Of a stretch of 64,000 bases of DNA, positions 48,070 to 60,479 are shown piece after piece. The notes beneath the pieces are model-generated. The model had not been told where the DNA came from, did not search any database, and was given only the letters and a program-made list of their open reading frames with translations. Position numbers and translations under genes: made by a program. The stretch is from Tolypeutes matacus (Eukaryota > Chordata > Mammalia > Cingulata > Chlamyphoridae). How positions within the stretch are numbered: position 1 is the stretch's first letter; each line of letters begins with the position of its first letter. The stretch is taken from NCBI GenBank assembly GCA_026826555.1, contig JAKSZT010053764.1, forward strand, positions 17,803,533 to 17,867,532, read 5' to 3'.

Positions 48070-48950
48070 TATTGTTGAGCAAGAGCATTCCAGGGTACCT
48101 CTCATCTTGGTTTTGGTTTCATGAAACAGATAAACAAAGCTGGATGTTATGGCCTGAGGGTGAGGGTAGGATGGAGGTGGGAAACAGTGGTCATAACGGG
48201 ACAAGAAGGCCAAAATCTAGATCTTCAAATCCATGGGAGTGTATGGAAAGCAACAGCCAAGAAGCTGGGGAAGGCAGAGATTGGGAATTTGGATGAGGGA
48301 AGGAGGTAAGCCTCAAAGAGGCACATGGATTGGCTTTCCATGTAGGTACCCACTTGGTGGAAATATCAGACATGTTTAAGATGGTGGAATAGAAAATGAC
48401 ATTTGCTTCAAAGGGTTAAATTAGGTGATAAATGTAAAGTGCATTTTAAACTATAAAGTGCCAGAGGCATGAGAACTATTGCTGTTCCCAGACTACAAAT
48501 TGGTGTGAGGCAGTAGAAACCACAGCATCTGCTGCTGGATGAGATGTCCTTGCTCTACCACCCTATTTGTTCATGTGACTTATCCTTTGAAATAAAGATT
48601 GACTGCTTAGTCATAACTCCCAAACCTGGGCAGTGTGGAAAGCTACACAATGTGTGTACATAGAACCTTAAGTGCTCTGTTTTCTCAGTGTTTGGGACCT
48701 ACTAATAATTATCACTGGGATTTTCCTGGACAAACTCGAATGTAGGGTCAGCCTACATTTAGAGAAAACTTTGATTGCATTTAGATTCAGAACCTTACCC
48801 AACCTTCTTAAGGTAAAGTAGTTCAACCTACTTGACAGGATTAGCCTCATGTAAGTTAATAGCAAAGTTATTTCTTTGGGCCATTGAGTATTAGTATATC
48901 ATTATATAGAATACGTAAGTTTCTGATTTTTCTAGGGTTGAAAATAAGCT
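48070..48950. other. Intronic DNA, nothing recognised
   Basis: No supported gene; a weak MIR tail may sit near 48400-48480. Confidence 0.45.
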
Positions 48951-48954
48951 AGCT

Positions 48955-49150
48955 AGCAATTATTTAGCACTTTCTATGTTTTAGCACTATGCTTAGCTTT
49001 ACATATCTTATTTTAATCCTCAGCAAACCATGAAGTGTCTCGATTGCAAATTGAGGAAAGAAGGGCTTAGAAAGATTAAGAAATTTATTGAGGAACATAC
49101 AGTGGAAGATGTAGGGATTCCATGTCTGGCTGACTCCAGAGCCCTAAATA
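48955..49150 (-). mobile_element. MIR SINE relic
   Basis: TTAGCACTATGCTTAGCTTT, then TTTTAATCCTCAGCAA and AATTGAGGAAAGAAGGGCTT. The 67-codon frame over it is not a gene. Confidence 0.7.
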
Positions 49151-49469
49151 TCTTTATAGGAAGTTGTTTCGGTTTTTGGCATAGGGTTTGCCTCAAAAGG
49201 CTAGGTTCTTGGCAATTGAGAGTAATTTCCTAAAAAATACATTATGTTTAACATAATTTATCTTTTACTTGGTGGTTTTGTGTCTGGTGTATATTTATTT
49301 TGAAAATAACAGTGAGCTGAAGCAGAATAACCACCACCAAGTAAATTGTTGCAGGTGTTTGTTTTGATATGTGTTAAAAGTGCCCCTCATTACTTGCTCA
49401 AGATGGTGGTATTGGTAGTAGTCAGGTAGGCAATGAGAAGGAAAAAGAGAAGATAGAGTAATGGCTAAT

Positions 49470-49735
49470 GTGTTTTGAGTAATTATTTTGGTTCAGGTTC
49501 TGCACTGTACAGGCCTGCTGAGCACTGCAACTAGGACACAACCTGGAAGGCCTTCTGCGTGGCCCCAGAGCTCACTTTTTCTTATATCTCCTACAACAAC
49601 CCCGTGTATCATTAGGATAAGAAAATGAAGGCTTGGGGAGGTGAAGTGGCCGTGGCTGTTGTGCGGCAAAGCTGGGAATCAAAGCCAGCGTCTGCCTGAA
49701 CCCAGAACCTTGTGTCTTAACCATTGTACTATAAA
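49470..49735 (-). mobile_element. MIR SINE relic
   Basis: CAACAACCCCGTGTATCATT, AAAGCTGGGAATCAAAGCCA and TTGTGTCTTAACCATTGTAC at the tRNA-like end. Confidence 0.8.
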
Positions 49736-49819
49736 CCTCTAGCATTACGGGGAGCAGGGTAGGAGACCAGTACTTCCTCCTGCCAGCTCGCTGGTTCGCC
49801 AAGTATCTTATCCTGACTC

Positions 49820-50840
49820 TTTAGCTTGCAGGTAACTGAAACCTGCTTGTGCCAGCTTGTGTAAAAGGGGGTTTATTATAAGGAACCCAGGGAGCATGTA
49901 AAACCAGGTCTTTTGAGGGACTGTAAGACCAAGGTAGTTAGTCTTTGACTCATGCTCTTTATTCATAGACAACATGACCTTTTACCTCTACTTCTTTTTA
50001 TGCCTCATTTCATTCTTCTCCTTGAAGATTGTTTTTCTTTTCATTTTAGTATCTATGGCCTAAACATGGCTTTTTTTCCCAGCCCCAAACATGTAATGTG
50101 CTAAGAACTTCTGTGCCACAAGCCATCTGGGTAGAGCCTCCCAATTCCAATTTCAGGTCCCGTGGAAACAGAGTCTAGTTGGTCCAGCTTGGTTCATCCA
50201 GTTTAGGTGGGGGCAGAACCTTATAGAAGAACCATGGGTACCACCTGCTCTGAAAAGGGGAGTGTGGGTTAAGCAACATGACACCTAGGACTCAGTCACT
50301 TAATAAAAGTTGTTTTGGGATATGCCTCAAATACAGGGACATTTCCACAGTTATCACAGGAATTGTGTTCCTCAGCTCAGGTGATTCTAAGGTAAGGGAG
50401 AAGATTTTGAAAGTATGAACACTAGCAAAAGTTAATGCTGGGAAAAGTTGTGGGAATTTTTTCCCTTTAAAGAATAAAATACCAAAAAAACTAAATGTAG
50501 ATTGTGATGCTTTGCATTAGTTTTTCAGTAGTGGGCGCTGCATTTTATAAGGTAGCTCCCTTTTCCTTTTCCATACGAAATATCGTTATATTACTGTAAT
50601 CACAATATCATAATTTCTGTACAGGAATGCATTGATAATTCACTTCATAAAGATCAGGTAAACATACTACAGAACATATGGTAAAGAAAAAATATTTTAA
50701 AAATTTCTGGCCTTGCAGCACACTTTTTAGTGCAAATGTTGAAGACACAATAGTGTTCAATTCAGCAAAGTACTGCAGAATGTTATGCCACAGTCCACTT
50801 AATTCAAAGAAGGGTCAGGACATGTAATAAAATGTTGGAA
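49820..50840. other. Intronic DNA with a weak old repeat at its left end
   Basis: TGTAAAAGGGGGTTTATTAT near 49860 resembles the unassigned repeat at 11540; the rest is not recognised. Confidence 0.4.
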
Positions 50841-50841
50841 C

Positions 50842-50894
50842 GTATATATATGTGTGTGTGTGTGTGTATATATATATACATATATATATATATA
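50842..50894 (+). repeat. (TA)n(TG)n(TA)n microsatellite
   Basis: Compound dinucleotide repeat that abuts the 3' end of the SNX2 pseudogene, where its poly(A) tail would be expected. Confidence 0.95.
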
Positions 50895-50899
50895 AACCA

Positions 50900-53200
50900 C
50901 ATTCAATTCATAAAATATATATTGGTTTATTTAGATGGTTATTAAATGATTTCACTGTGGAAGTCAGCATAATTGGAACAATAATCCAAGGTCGTCTTAA
51001 CAGGAATAATCTTGCTACGCAATGGCTTTGTCCTCAGGTAGGAGTGTTTCCTAGTATTTTATCAGCTATTGTTGTGCTTGTACTAATGATTCTAAGTACT
51101 TGATAATAACAGTTTTAAAATCCTTCACTCATTCTTTCTCAAATCTTCTCCCTTCTTTTCAAATCGTTTTAGAGATTTGTTCAAAATCTCTTTCTCCTTG
51201 TTGTACTTTGGCCTCCCACTCTTTTATTTTATTTTTAGCTTGCTGTATTTTATCTGGTTTGTTAACAACCATCATTTTTTCCTCAGTTTCATGTTTTATG
51301 AGGAAAATAATTTGAACAGAATGATGTTCTGCCAGCACATCATTCAATGGTCAAACACCTTTCACTGCAGCATAAGATGAATGTAGTCACGAGGTAGTTC
51401 TGAAAACATAGTCAAATTCAGCAGAAGCTTGTTCTCGATGTAACTGGTCTGTCTTCCCCTCAACCTCAGCAAGCTGAGACAAAGCTTTAGATAAAGCAGT
51501 ATGATCCTTGGAATTACTTAACACGGCAGCACTTTTAGCAAAGACAGCTGTGTTGGCTGAAAGATCTTTTCTGTGACAGACCAAGGCTTCAGCACTGGCA
51601 TGGAGTTTCCTAGTTGCTGATTCAGATTCTCAAATTGCTGCTACTTTTCTTCAAACCATGTATCCGATTCATTCATCTTGATTGTCATTTTGTTGACAGC
51701 GTCAGCAGCCTTGTTTACCATGCTCAATATTCCTGCTCCACTCAGAGCCTGTGTGTTAACTGCTCTAGGCAGCTCAGAACGTTCCAGGATTTGCCTTAAA
51801 TCAAGATCCTGCAGTAAAGTTGGATGCTTTACAGTCCATTGAAGATATCTTTCAAGAGCTGCTCTCTGTTTTTCTACAAATTCAGTGGATGACGAATCTT
51901 CTTTACCCACTTTGACCTTGGTCATGCTTGCTATACTCTTTCCTGGAGCTGGTTGTACAATATAACCGACATGTAAATACTTGCTTGCTAATTTGCTAAA
52001 TTTGCTATGCAAGCCAAAAAAGTCACAGAATCTTCTTTTAACCAAAAACTCATTCTTATTGAACATAGAAGGGGCAATTTTTGTTGTTACCCTATATGCC
52101 TTGTAAGCATTCATGCCATCACTGACTTTCTCTGGATATGATACACCAATTTCAATTTTCAATTTCTATATTGAAAATATTTCCATTTACTTCTTCAGTT
52201 TCCTCCCTGGAGCTATCAAAGATCACAGGAGTAGATGTATTCTTTAATTCAACTCTGGGAGCAATATGTGTAGTAGAGGTGTATTAGGCAGCCAAAGGGG
52301 TGCTGATGCAAAATCCCAGAAAATGGTTGGTCTTTATAAAGGGTATTTATTTGGAGTAGAAGTCCATTTGGGGTACTAGGCCATAAAGTGTAAGTTTCTT
52401 CCCTCACCAAAGTCCACTGCCACGTATTGGAGCAAGACAGCTGCCAATATTTGCCAGGGTTCAGGCTTCTTGGGTTCCTCTCTTCCGGGAGCTGCATTTC
52501 TCTCCAGGCTTAGCGCCTCTGTTTCCTCCACAAGGTCAGCTGTAGACTATGAGGCTCTCTAGGCTTTGCTTCTCTCCTCAAGGCCAGCTGTGAACTCTTA
52601 GGCGAATGGCTCATCTCTATCCTGGGTCCTTCTCTCCAACATCTAAACTCCAACATCAAAACACTGCTTCAACTCTGTCCTTTGCTATGCCTTTTATATT
52701 TGATTCCCCCACCCACCAAGGGGTAGGGCTCAAAGCCCTACTGACGTGGCCCAGTTAATGCCCTAATCTTAACTTAATCATGCCCACATTAGCATACCAG
52801 TTTACAAGTGTAATCCAATATCTATTTTTGGAATTCATAATTACATCAAACTGCCAAACTGCTACAAGGGGTGACAGGGGTAACTGCAGGAAAAGGATCT
52901 GAAGAGATTATAGGTTCTCTTTCTGGACTGTCCAAAGAAGCTTCTTCTGTGGCTTCTGCCAGATCTTCTCAGTCATCATCTAGCATAACTTCTGTGGGTT
53001 TTGGACCATTGGAGTTTGTACTAATATCTTCTGCAAGAAGCCTAGCTGCTTTAGAAAATGGTAGACTTGACTTTAGGGCAGAGACAGTGCTGGTGAACAG
53101 GTCCTCTCCATCCTCCAGGTCCTCAAATTTGGTGGGCTACCCATCCCTAAGAAGAAGGGGTCCTTCTCAGATGCCATCTTGACTTACTCACATGACTACT
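50900..53200 (-). pseudogene. SNX2: SNX2 processed pseudogene (sorting nexin 2), split by a solo LTR
   Basis: The parent protein is a PX-BAR sorting nexin of the endosomal retromer coat. On the minus strand the copy runs from ATG at 53177 to a stop at 51015, about 1570 bases without the inserted LTR, close to the 519-codon parent, and has no introns. Readable parts include [27 protein letters not shown], the PX region around [12 protein letters not shown] and [13 protein letters not shown], and the BAR part EWEAKVQQGERDFEQIS. A 10-base slip near 52155, other frameshifts and stops disable it. The 3'UTR ends with AATAAA at 50926-50931 (complement). Single-exon structure shows retroposition. Confidence 0.93.
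52280..52866 (-). mobile_element. Solo LTR of an endogenous retrovirus-like element
   Basis: On the minus strand it starts TGTAGCAG and ends CTAATACA, with a TATA-like ATATAAAAGG and, near its 3' end, AATAAA. Flanks AGAGG (52275-52279) and AGGGG (52867-52871) fit a 5-base target duplication with one change. It lies inside the SNX2 codons for VTPVTPTT. No internal retroviral genes remain. The family name is not certain. Confidence 0.85.
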
Positions 53201-53209
53201 TGAGCTGGG

Positions 53210-53775
53210 CTTAGCCCGCCTGTCATGTGAGCACGTGGGGCTGGCTTGCATACAGGCCTATGAGCTTCCTTGCTGCCCCAGCCTTTCTTTCATGGTCTTG
53301 TTCATTTTTTTAAAAAAACGTAACCCAGATTTTCATGGCTTGATGTGGGAATTTAAGAAAGAGCATGTAATGGATGATCCATTATGCCTTTAGTTTTATT
53401 TTGTATTTAGAGTTTAGTGAATGAAAGGTTTGTCAGGGTTCAGGTACACAGATTTTAATTTCTATTTGAAATCATCTTGAGCAACACAGCAATTTAAAGT
53501 AGTCTGGCTGTCAGATTTGAAAATTTTCTGCATAGCTATTTGTTGTTGCCTTGGGTTATCTAATCAAAGAGCATCCATTTGTGATTTGAATACTCTTGGC
53601 TTTTATGTCAGATTTTAGTAGGAAACTATCAGACATAAAACACATACAATTAATCAGTGAGTTAAATTTAAAAAGCTTTGGGTACATGGATTGGTGTTGA
53701 AAACATATTCTCTCTATATATTTGGCCCAGATATTTCTTAAATTTATATAAAAGGAAATTCTGTACAATCACGTA
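53210..53775. other. Intronic DNA, nothing recognised
   Basis: No supported gene or named repeat. Confidence 0.5.
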
Positions 53776-53780
53776 TTTAC

Positions 53781-54329
53781 TGTTGTGACAGACAGACACT
53801 AAGATGGGCCTCAGTCATCCCTGCCACCTTGTATTCATGCTCTGGTGTGGGCTGGATATAGTGACTTGATTCTAATCAATAGAACATGTGGCAAAGGTTA
53901 TGGGGTGCCACTTCCATAAGTACATTGCAAAAGATAGGACTGTTGTCTTGTTAGCAGACCTTCTCTATTGCCTTCTTGGTTTTCATGCTTTGATGAAGCA
54001 GCTGCCATACTGGAGATGGCCATGTAGCAAGGAACTGAGGGTGGTCTCTGGCCAAAGCTGGTGAGGAACTGAGGCCCTCCGTCTAACCTGCCTTGAGGAA
54101 CTGAACTCTGCCAACAACCACATGATCTCGGAAGCACATCCTTCCCCAGCTGCACCTTCATATGAAACTCCATTCCTGACTGACACTTGAATGCAGCCTG
54201 GTGAGACTCTTAAATCAGGACACCCAGCTAAACGAGGCTGGAATTCCTGACCCACAGAAACAAATGTGTCCTTTTTTTAAGCCACGAAGTTTGTGGTAAT
54301 TTGCTATATAATGATAAATAACAAATACA
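53781..54329 (+). mobile_element. MLT1-type LTR
   Basis: Begins TGTTGTGACAGACAGACACT and ends AAGTTTGTGGTAATTTGCTA followed by AACAAATACA. The middle has GAATGCAGCCTGGTGAGACT. An older MLT1 subfamily is likely. Confidence 0.75.
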
Positions 54330-54389
54330 ATCACGGCCTGGGTTTTTCTCTATTTTAAGAGGCACTAGAAAATTAGGAAATATTTAGGA

Positions 54390-54620
54390 GTAGGAGGGGG
54401 GATTAATATCTTTTGAGGACCTAAGATATTCCAGGCATAGCGATACGATTCAGTAGAGCCAACTTGTAAGTGCTTTTTTCCCATCTTCATTTTACACATG
54501 TGGAAACCAGTGTTCAGAGAAGTTAAATGACTAAAGTGAAATTGTTTTCCCAAGTTTGTGGTTGATAAGAGGCAGAACCAGGGTTGGAAATCAGGTCTAT
54601 CTTCCTCTAGTGTCCCTGTT
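54390..54620 (-). mobile_element. MIR SINE relic
   Basis: CTAAGATATTCCAGGCATAG, TTCATTTTACACATGTGGAA and GAGGCAGAACCAGGGTTGGA. Confidence 0.75.
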
Positions 54621-54639
54621 CCTTCCCTGTATTTGGCCA

Positions 54640-56030
54640 ACTCCCATAAGCTGTTGCAAACCCTGGTGTGGCATTTTTTGCCCCCCACCCCCCAAAATGA
54701 TTAAGTAAAGATAATATATCTTCAAATGCTCATCAAGTACCTTCTGTGGGCTTTTTCCTAGGCCTTGCTTTTCTCCCCTCTTTCCTGTCAGTGGTGTGCT
54801 CCCACCAGATAGTCTTTGGCTCCTTCCTTTCTGCCCTCCATCTAAACCATTGTTCCACAGCACTGTTTTCTTCATTGCCCTCTTAATTATTTCACATGAA
54901 ATTCATAGACACACATAATTTAAAAACCCATTATCATTTCCTAACTGAAGTACAAGAGAAATATAAAAGCAACATGATTTATAATGAAATAATATTCATT
55001 TAAATATGAAAATGTGCCAGGACAACTGTAATAGAAAACATAACAAAGTGTTGGATAAGCTTGCACCTAAATGTGGACTTAGCTAAAATTCAGATGAGTT
55101 GGGTAGGTTGTATTGGTAACTCACATGTCACTAGTCGCATTGCTTTTTAAGTGATATGATTTTATGAAATGGTGGACAACATTTGGTAGTATTTCTCATA
55201 AAAATGATCAGTCTTCCCTTGATTTGAATTATAACTTCTTTTCCAGATCATTTGGGTAAATATGAATCATGAAAAAGAATGGATTTAGGTACTAAACTCA
55301 GATAATTATAATAAGCAGTTTTTTGTTTTGTTTTGTTTACCTGTATGAATGTCTGGCAAACCACTTGAAAATCCCATGAGAAGGGGGATAGTTCTTTGTT
55401 GTGCAACTGTCTAGCATCCTGCCTTCACTTACTAAATACTAGTAGTGGCTTCCAATAATTGTGACAACCCAGAATTTCCTTCCAAATGTCTCTTAGAGGG
55501 CAGTGCCCTCCATTCCCAATGATTTAAATCTCACTCTGCTTTTAGCACAAGATCTGATCAACTGATTAAAGCATTATAATTTTCAGAATTGTTTGTGTTT
55601 TAACTGGGTCAAAAACCTTAAGGCATCTTTCATGGTGCAGTCTGACTGTAAGGGAAGGAGGTGGTGAGATGAGGAATGAAGAGAGTCCTTTTTTGCAATC
55701 CTTAAACCACATGGCATACATGTACTCCTTATAATTTTGATTCCAGTCTTTCTTTTTATATCTTTTTTTCTTTATGCCCCATATACACTTTACATCCCAA
55801 GTTAAGTATTTTTCTAAGCTAAATTCTTTTCTTCTTTCTCGATTGTGTTTTAAGAACTTCTCTATGTATTTAGGGTTGTCATGCAATGAAGTGGTATTTT
55901 TCTGAGCATTGACTTTAACCAGGATATCTGCTAGTTACTGGGTGAACAAAGGTGACCAAGATGTGGCTGGAAGTCCCCTTAGGGTTGTGATCATAACTCA
56001 ATACAACACATGTTTCAGAGTGAGGCACAG
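54640..56030. other. Intronic DNA, nothing recognised
   Basis: AT-rich; a 106-codon minus-strand frame at 55566-55886 is Lys-rich and shows no domain. Confidence 0.45.
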
Positions 56031-56212
56031 TGCTAGGCATATTAGGGTGCATATATATAAGTATTTGCCTCAAGGAGCTCATGAGCAAATGTGAAGAGAG
56101 AAGGGAGGAATGTAGGAAGATTGAAAACGCAATAAATCTTATAAACAATGGTTCTTTAGCAGCAACAAATGAATTTCACAGGATTTATGTACTTATAAGT
56201 AATAGATAACGT

Positions 56213-56334
56213 GTGACATATAAGTATAGAGAAATATATATATGTAAGTATATAGAAATAATATATATCATGTAAAGTGACATAAGTATATAGAAATATA
56301 TATAAGTATACAGAAATAATAGATATCATGTAAA
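56213..56334 (+). repeat. AT-rich tandem duplication (unit about 60 bases)
   Basis: 56213-56276 and 56277-56334 both start GTGACATA and end ATATCATGTAAA, with small internal indels. AT-rich repeats continue to about 56390. Confidence 0.85.
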
Positions 56335-56399
56335 GTATATATTATATAATATACTATATACAATTATATTATATATATAGTACCAATTGTAATGTATAG

Positions 56400-57510
56400 A
56401 TAAGATTTTATTAAATAAGTAAAGGTGCCCAGAGGCAACTTTTATCTCTACTTTATATTTTAGAAATGTTTCTTAATAACAGATACCTTTAGGTATGGTG
56501 TGTTTTATAGTTGGAAGCTTACTTTACATTCCCAGAGGAATGAGAGAAAGAAGGAAGGGAAATAGTATAAGAAAAGGGGGAGAAACTGTGGCTATTCATG
56601 TCAAGACCGGTGGGACAGGTCTTGTAATATGATACTCGCAGATGACATAGAATATGTACGGGCAGTGTGGAATAGGTTTTTGGTTTACCTTGATGACAGG
56701 CTAAGAGGAGAGGATCTTATATTTCAATTGGATGAATAGAAATTAGACATTAAGAAGAGCTCCCTGTAAGTGATACAAGAGATTTTAACATGTTTCAGAT
56801 GAAGGATTAGAGCTGCTGTCTCTGGTGATTTTAAAGAAAAGGGGTGATTTAGCTTGGAGTGAGAAAGCTTGGACTAAATTCCCATTCAGTGGTGTTATCA
56901 GCCAGGGTCCAGTCAGGAAAAGAGAAGCCATACCAGTCATTTTAGCAGAGAGACTTTGATATCAGGAATTTGTTAAATTGTATTGAAGGGTTGAAAAGGC
57001 AAACAAACAAAAAAGAGAAGAAAACTCTAAGGTAGCACAGAAATCTTAAGTGCAGGAAGGAGCTACCTCCCTAGGGCTGAAGGATCAGAGGGAAAAGGTG
57101 GGGCTGGTCTCTGATCTTGGAGGAGGACCTGCCCAGCTGTTGCTGGTGCCTTCGAGAGCTGGGACCACCTTCCCTTCCAGGGGCTTTTCAAGAACCAAAC
57201 CAACAAGTCTGTGCAGTCCCTGGGGTACAATATGAAGATGTCAAATCAATAAAAATTCTCAAGACAAGTTGTACACTAGATCTAAACATTAGTAGGAACC
57301 TTTCTTCTATTTCTTACATTTCCTAGACTGGTTAGATCTAGGCAGAGTATCCTAAACCATGCTATGAATTCCTTTCAAAATACTTTGTATCAAATACAGC
57401 TTGTATATTTGAAAAATTTCAGAACAAGCCCAGAGAAATAAAGCAGAATGAGACCATAGCCTCCTTTTCATGATTTCTTTATAGTCTTAATACTATTTGA
57501 AAGAATAATG
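56400..57510. other. Intronic DNA with one possible unclassified repeat
   Basis: TATCAGCCAGGGTCCAGTCA and GAAGCCATACCAGTCATTTT at about 56897 look like the start of an old transposon, but I cannot name it. Confidence 0.35.
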
Positions 57511-57519
57511 GTATCTGCT

Positions 57520-57805
57520 ACATAGCACTTGAAATATGGCAGATATTATTCTGTGGTTTGTATTATCTTAATTTTTAATGTATTAGTGACATAATATTAT
57601 CTCATTTAGGCTGCAAAAAACCCAGTGGGGTAAGTACCATTATGATAGTCATTATTATTTTCCTTCCATTTTACAGATGAGGAAACTAAGGTATGGTTGA
57701 ATAATTTGCCCAAAGTCACACAGCTAGTGAATGGCAGAACTGGGATGTGAACTAGCCACTTTGGCTGTAAGGTACATACTTTTAACCACTAAGCCATACC
57801 AGTTA
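57520..57805 (-). mobile_element. MIR SINE relic, long copy
   Basis: CCATTTTACAGATGAGGAAA, AAGTCACACAGCTAGTGAAT, GGCAGAACTGGGATGTGAAC and TTTTAACCACTAAGCCATAC cover nearly the whole element. Confidence 0.95.
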
Positions 57806-57894
57806 TATTTATTTCTTTAAAACCCTATGAGTAAGTGCTCTTACTCATATCTGGATAGATGGATGGATAGCAAATCCATTCATTATTCAGCAGT

Positions 57895-58025
57895 GATGTG
57901 GTATAGTAGAAATGCTGGTTTGTGGATCAGGAGAATGAGGCTCAAAACCTAGGTCTTCCACTAACTTTCTTGGAAACTTTGAGTTGCCTTAGCAATGTTG
58001 GTTCTTTGTAAAACGAGGAAGTTGA
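57895..58025 (+). mobile_element. MIR SINE relic, sense
   Basis: GGTATAGTAGAAATGCTGGT at the head and TTCTTTGTAAAACGAGGAAG in the core. Confidence 0.65.
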
Positions 58026-58039
58026 ATGAAATGACTTCA

Positions 58040-59930
58040 GAGACTCCTTTTTGACTACCATTGTTTTATGATTGGAATGTGCCTGGCTACCTTTTAGGAA
58101 CTGGGGGCTAGACATGAGTAGCATGATAAGTTAATAGTTTCCTTACCTGGTTCAGACACAGACCTGGTAGTGATGGTGCTATTGATAAGTAGTTAGGGGT
58201 TGTCAAGGACAAAGAGATTAAGGACTTGATTGATTCAGACATATGGGAACTATGGGACTAGTTGTTGTTTTAATTTCTATTTTTTTGCTGGTTTTTTTTT
58301 TTTTTTTTAGTTTTTGCATCTACAAGTTAATCTTGTCAGGAACTGGCACAAGTACTCGTTAGAAGTCATTTCATCTCTAGGGGTTTAGCCAAGAGAGGTT
58401 GGTCCCTTCTGCTAACTTTGCTTATTCCTAAGGGGTTGTCAGCTCTCTCCCAATTTATAGATGGCCTGTCTGTGGGATCATCTTTGATTTAAAGACTAGA
58501 GACCTGGAACCCAGGGAATAGAAGATGCCCAGGAATTTGAAAAGTGTAGCAAAAATGCTCCCAGTTTAGAAGATGGGAGAAGAGTTGTGTTGGCTTAAAA
58601 AACTTTTTCCTTAAGGTTAAGGAGGAGCATGTGTATGTGTGGGGTGGGTGTATGTATGTGGGGGACAGTTCTCATAGTGTCAAAGCAGTAATATTCTGCT
58701 TTACCCATGGGCATTTTCCTTTTTTCTGCTCCTTTCCCACCCACATTTTCTAAAGCTTTGATTTTTATGAAAGAGTTAAGAGTCCTTGAAGCCTTTATAT
58801 AAATGGGATGTATTACAGCATGTAGCACTTATTAGCAATTCTATAAAATTTATGGGTTTATTTAGAATAAAGAATGATTTCAGATTTGTTTCTAAGAGTT
58901 GCCAAATGTCACAATTGATATTTTTGGTAATTTTAGAACAAAATAATAATTTTGGCTCATGTTCAGTATCAAAGTTGAATAGAGATATATAGTTTGTTTT
59001 CTAAATAATTCTTTATAATCTTTGGATTGCACCAGGATTTTAAAAATCATTTATAATAATTTGTGACAAAATAATTAGGCATCATTAGCACAGAGGATGA
59101 TATCCATCCCTCCATCCTATACACAATCAAGAACCACAAGATGGATAAGGAGATCTTGCATATGTTTGTATGTAAAATATAGGCTTACATTTGTATATGC
59201 TGAGTAGCATGGATGATAAGAACCAGTGGTGCCTCGATAGAGTACACAGGTGGGCTGTACCTGATTTATATTACAGTGGAAGAAAGAAAAAGGTTGACTT
59301 CACTGCATCACTGAATTTACAGTGTCTGATCTTAGGTCTTCTGCTGGCCCAGGATCAACCTAGAGGGCCCCAGACATTTTTCTTAGAGCTGTGCCAGGCT
59401 TTGAGAGGGGTCCATCTGAGCCACACCATTCTGCATCAATCAGAGTTATTGAATGTTTGAGACAGGAGTTGGTTTGGTTCTTTCTGCATAAGCCAGCCGG
59501 CTGATTTTCTTGGTGACAGATGAAGTTCAGAGCCAGGGTGAATTACTAAAGTGATTCTGCTTTTGGTTGACTTTAGGTTATGAACTTGTCACCTCTGGTG
59601 CTCCTTGTTTAAATTTATAATTTTTAGAGGGGAAGATTTCATAATGTGGGTAATACGGATGATGAAGTGGTATGACACATGTCTTGTTTGATGCCTTGCG
59701 ACCCTGACAAGGCACGTGGTTGCTGTATGTGCATGTTCCTGCATTGGTCTGTGGCCAGTTTTCTTTACTCAGATGTATTTCAATGAAAGAGCCCTTATTA
59801 TTTACTAGAGATTAAATTCCAAGAAATACCAGTGAAAACATTTTTTTAAAATCTCTGTTAGGAGGTGGAATTGAGATATTAGAGATCATTCTAGCTCAAT
59901 CCCTCCACTTTCTAGGGAATGACTTATAAA
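58040..59930. other. Intronic DNA, nothing recognised
   Basis: Contains a poly(T) near 58291-58308 and a short (TG)n-like stretch near 58630-58660; no gene supported. Confidence 0.5.
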
Positions 59931-59934
59931 GTCA

Positions 59935-60235
59935 GCACTTTGCATAGCATTGGATCACACCTCTGCCGCTTGTCACCTCTGGGACCTCGAGCAAGTGACT
60001 TACCCTCTTCAAGGGATGCTATTTGTATCTACCTCATAGAAGCTTTTAAAAATTACTAAGACATGTATGTCTAGAATCTTAGCATTGTGACTTACCCTCT
60101 CCAAGGGATACTATTTGTATCTACCTCATAGAAGCTTTTAAAAAGTACATAAGATGATGTATGTCCAGAATCTTAGCATTGTGCCCAGTACGTAAGAAAT
60201 GCTGATATGTTTAATAGCATGTTGCAAGATTAGCA
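59935..60235 (+). mobile_element. MIR SINE with an internal tandem duplication
   Basis: CTCTGGGACCTCGAGCAAGT then GTGACTTACCCTC, ending GTGCCCAGTACGTAAGAAAT. The core is present twice. Confidence 0.75.
59995..60180 (+). repeat. Tandem duplication of about 92 bases
   Basis: 59995-60086 and 60087-60180 both run from GTGACTTACCCTC to ATCTTAGCATT with a few differences. Confidence 0.95.
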
Positions 60236-60479
60236 CAGTAAACAAAAGATTCAAAACCTGATAATCAGGTCTTTAGAGCCCAAGGTCTTTTCCTTGTCAT
60301 CTTTCACCAGATTGCAAACTCTGTGAAGCCAGAAGATTGTTATTTCACTACGTATTTGCGAGCCCACTCTAACCTATATGAACAAGACAATTACTGCTTT
60401 CGCCTTACTTTCTAATAGGAGCAACAGTCAACAAGTAAATGCCTAAGAAGTAATTTCATGGGGGTAGTATATGCAATGG

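Noticed and set aside
51641..52162. 173-codon minus-strand frame as a real sorting nexin gene
   Set aside because: It is one unbroken part of an intronless SNX2 copy with frameshifts on both sides and an LTR in the upstream part.
53898..54255. Overlapping minus-strand frames of about 90 codons
   Set aside because: They lie inside an MLT1-type LTR, antisense to it.
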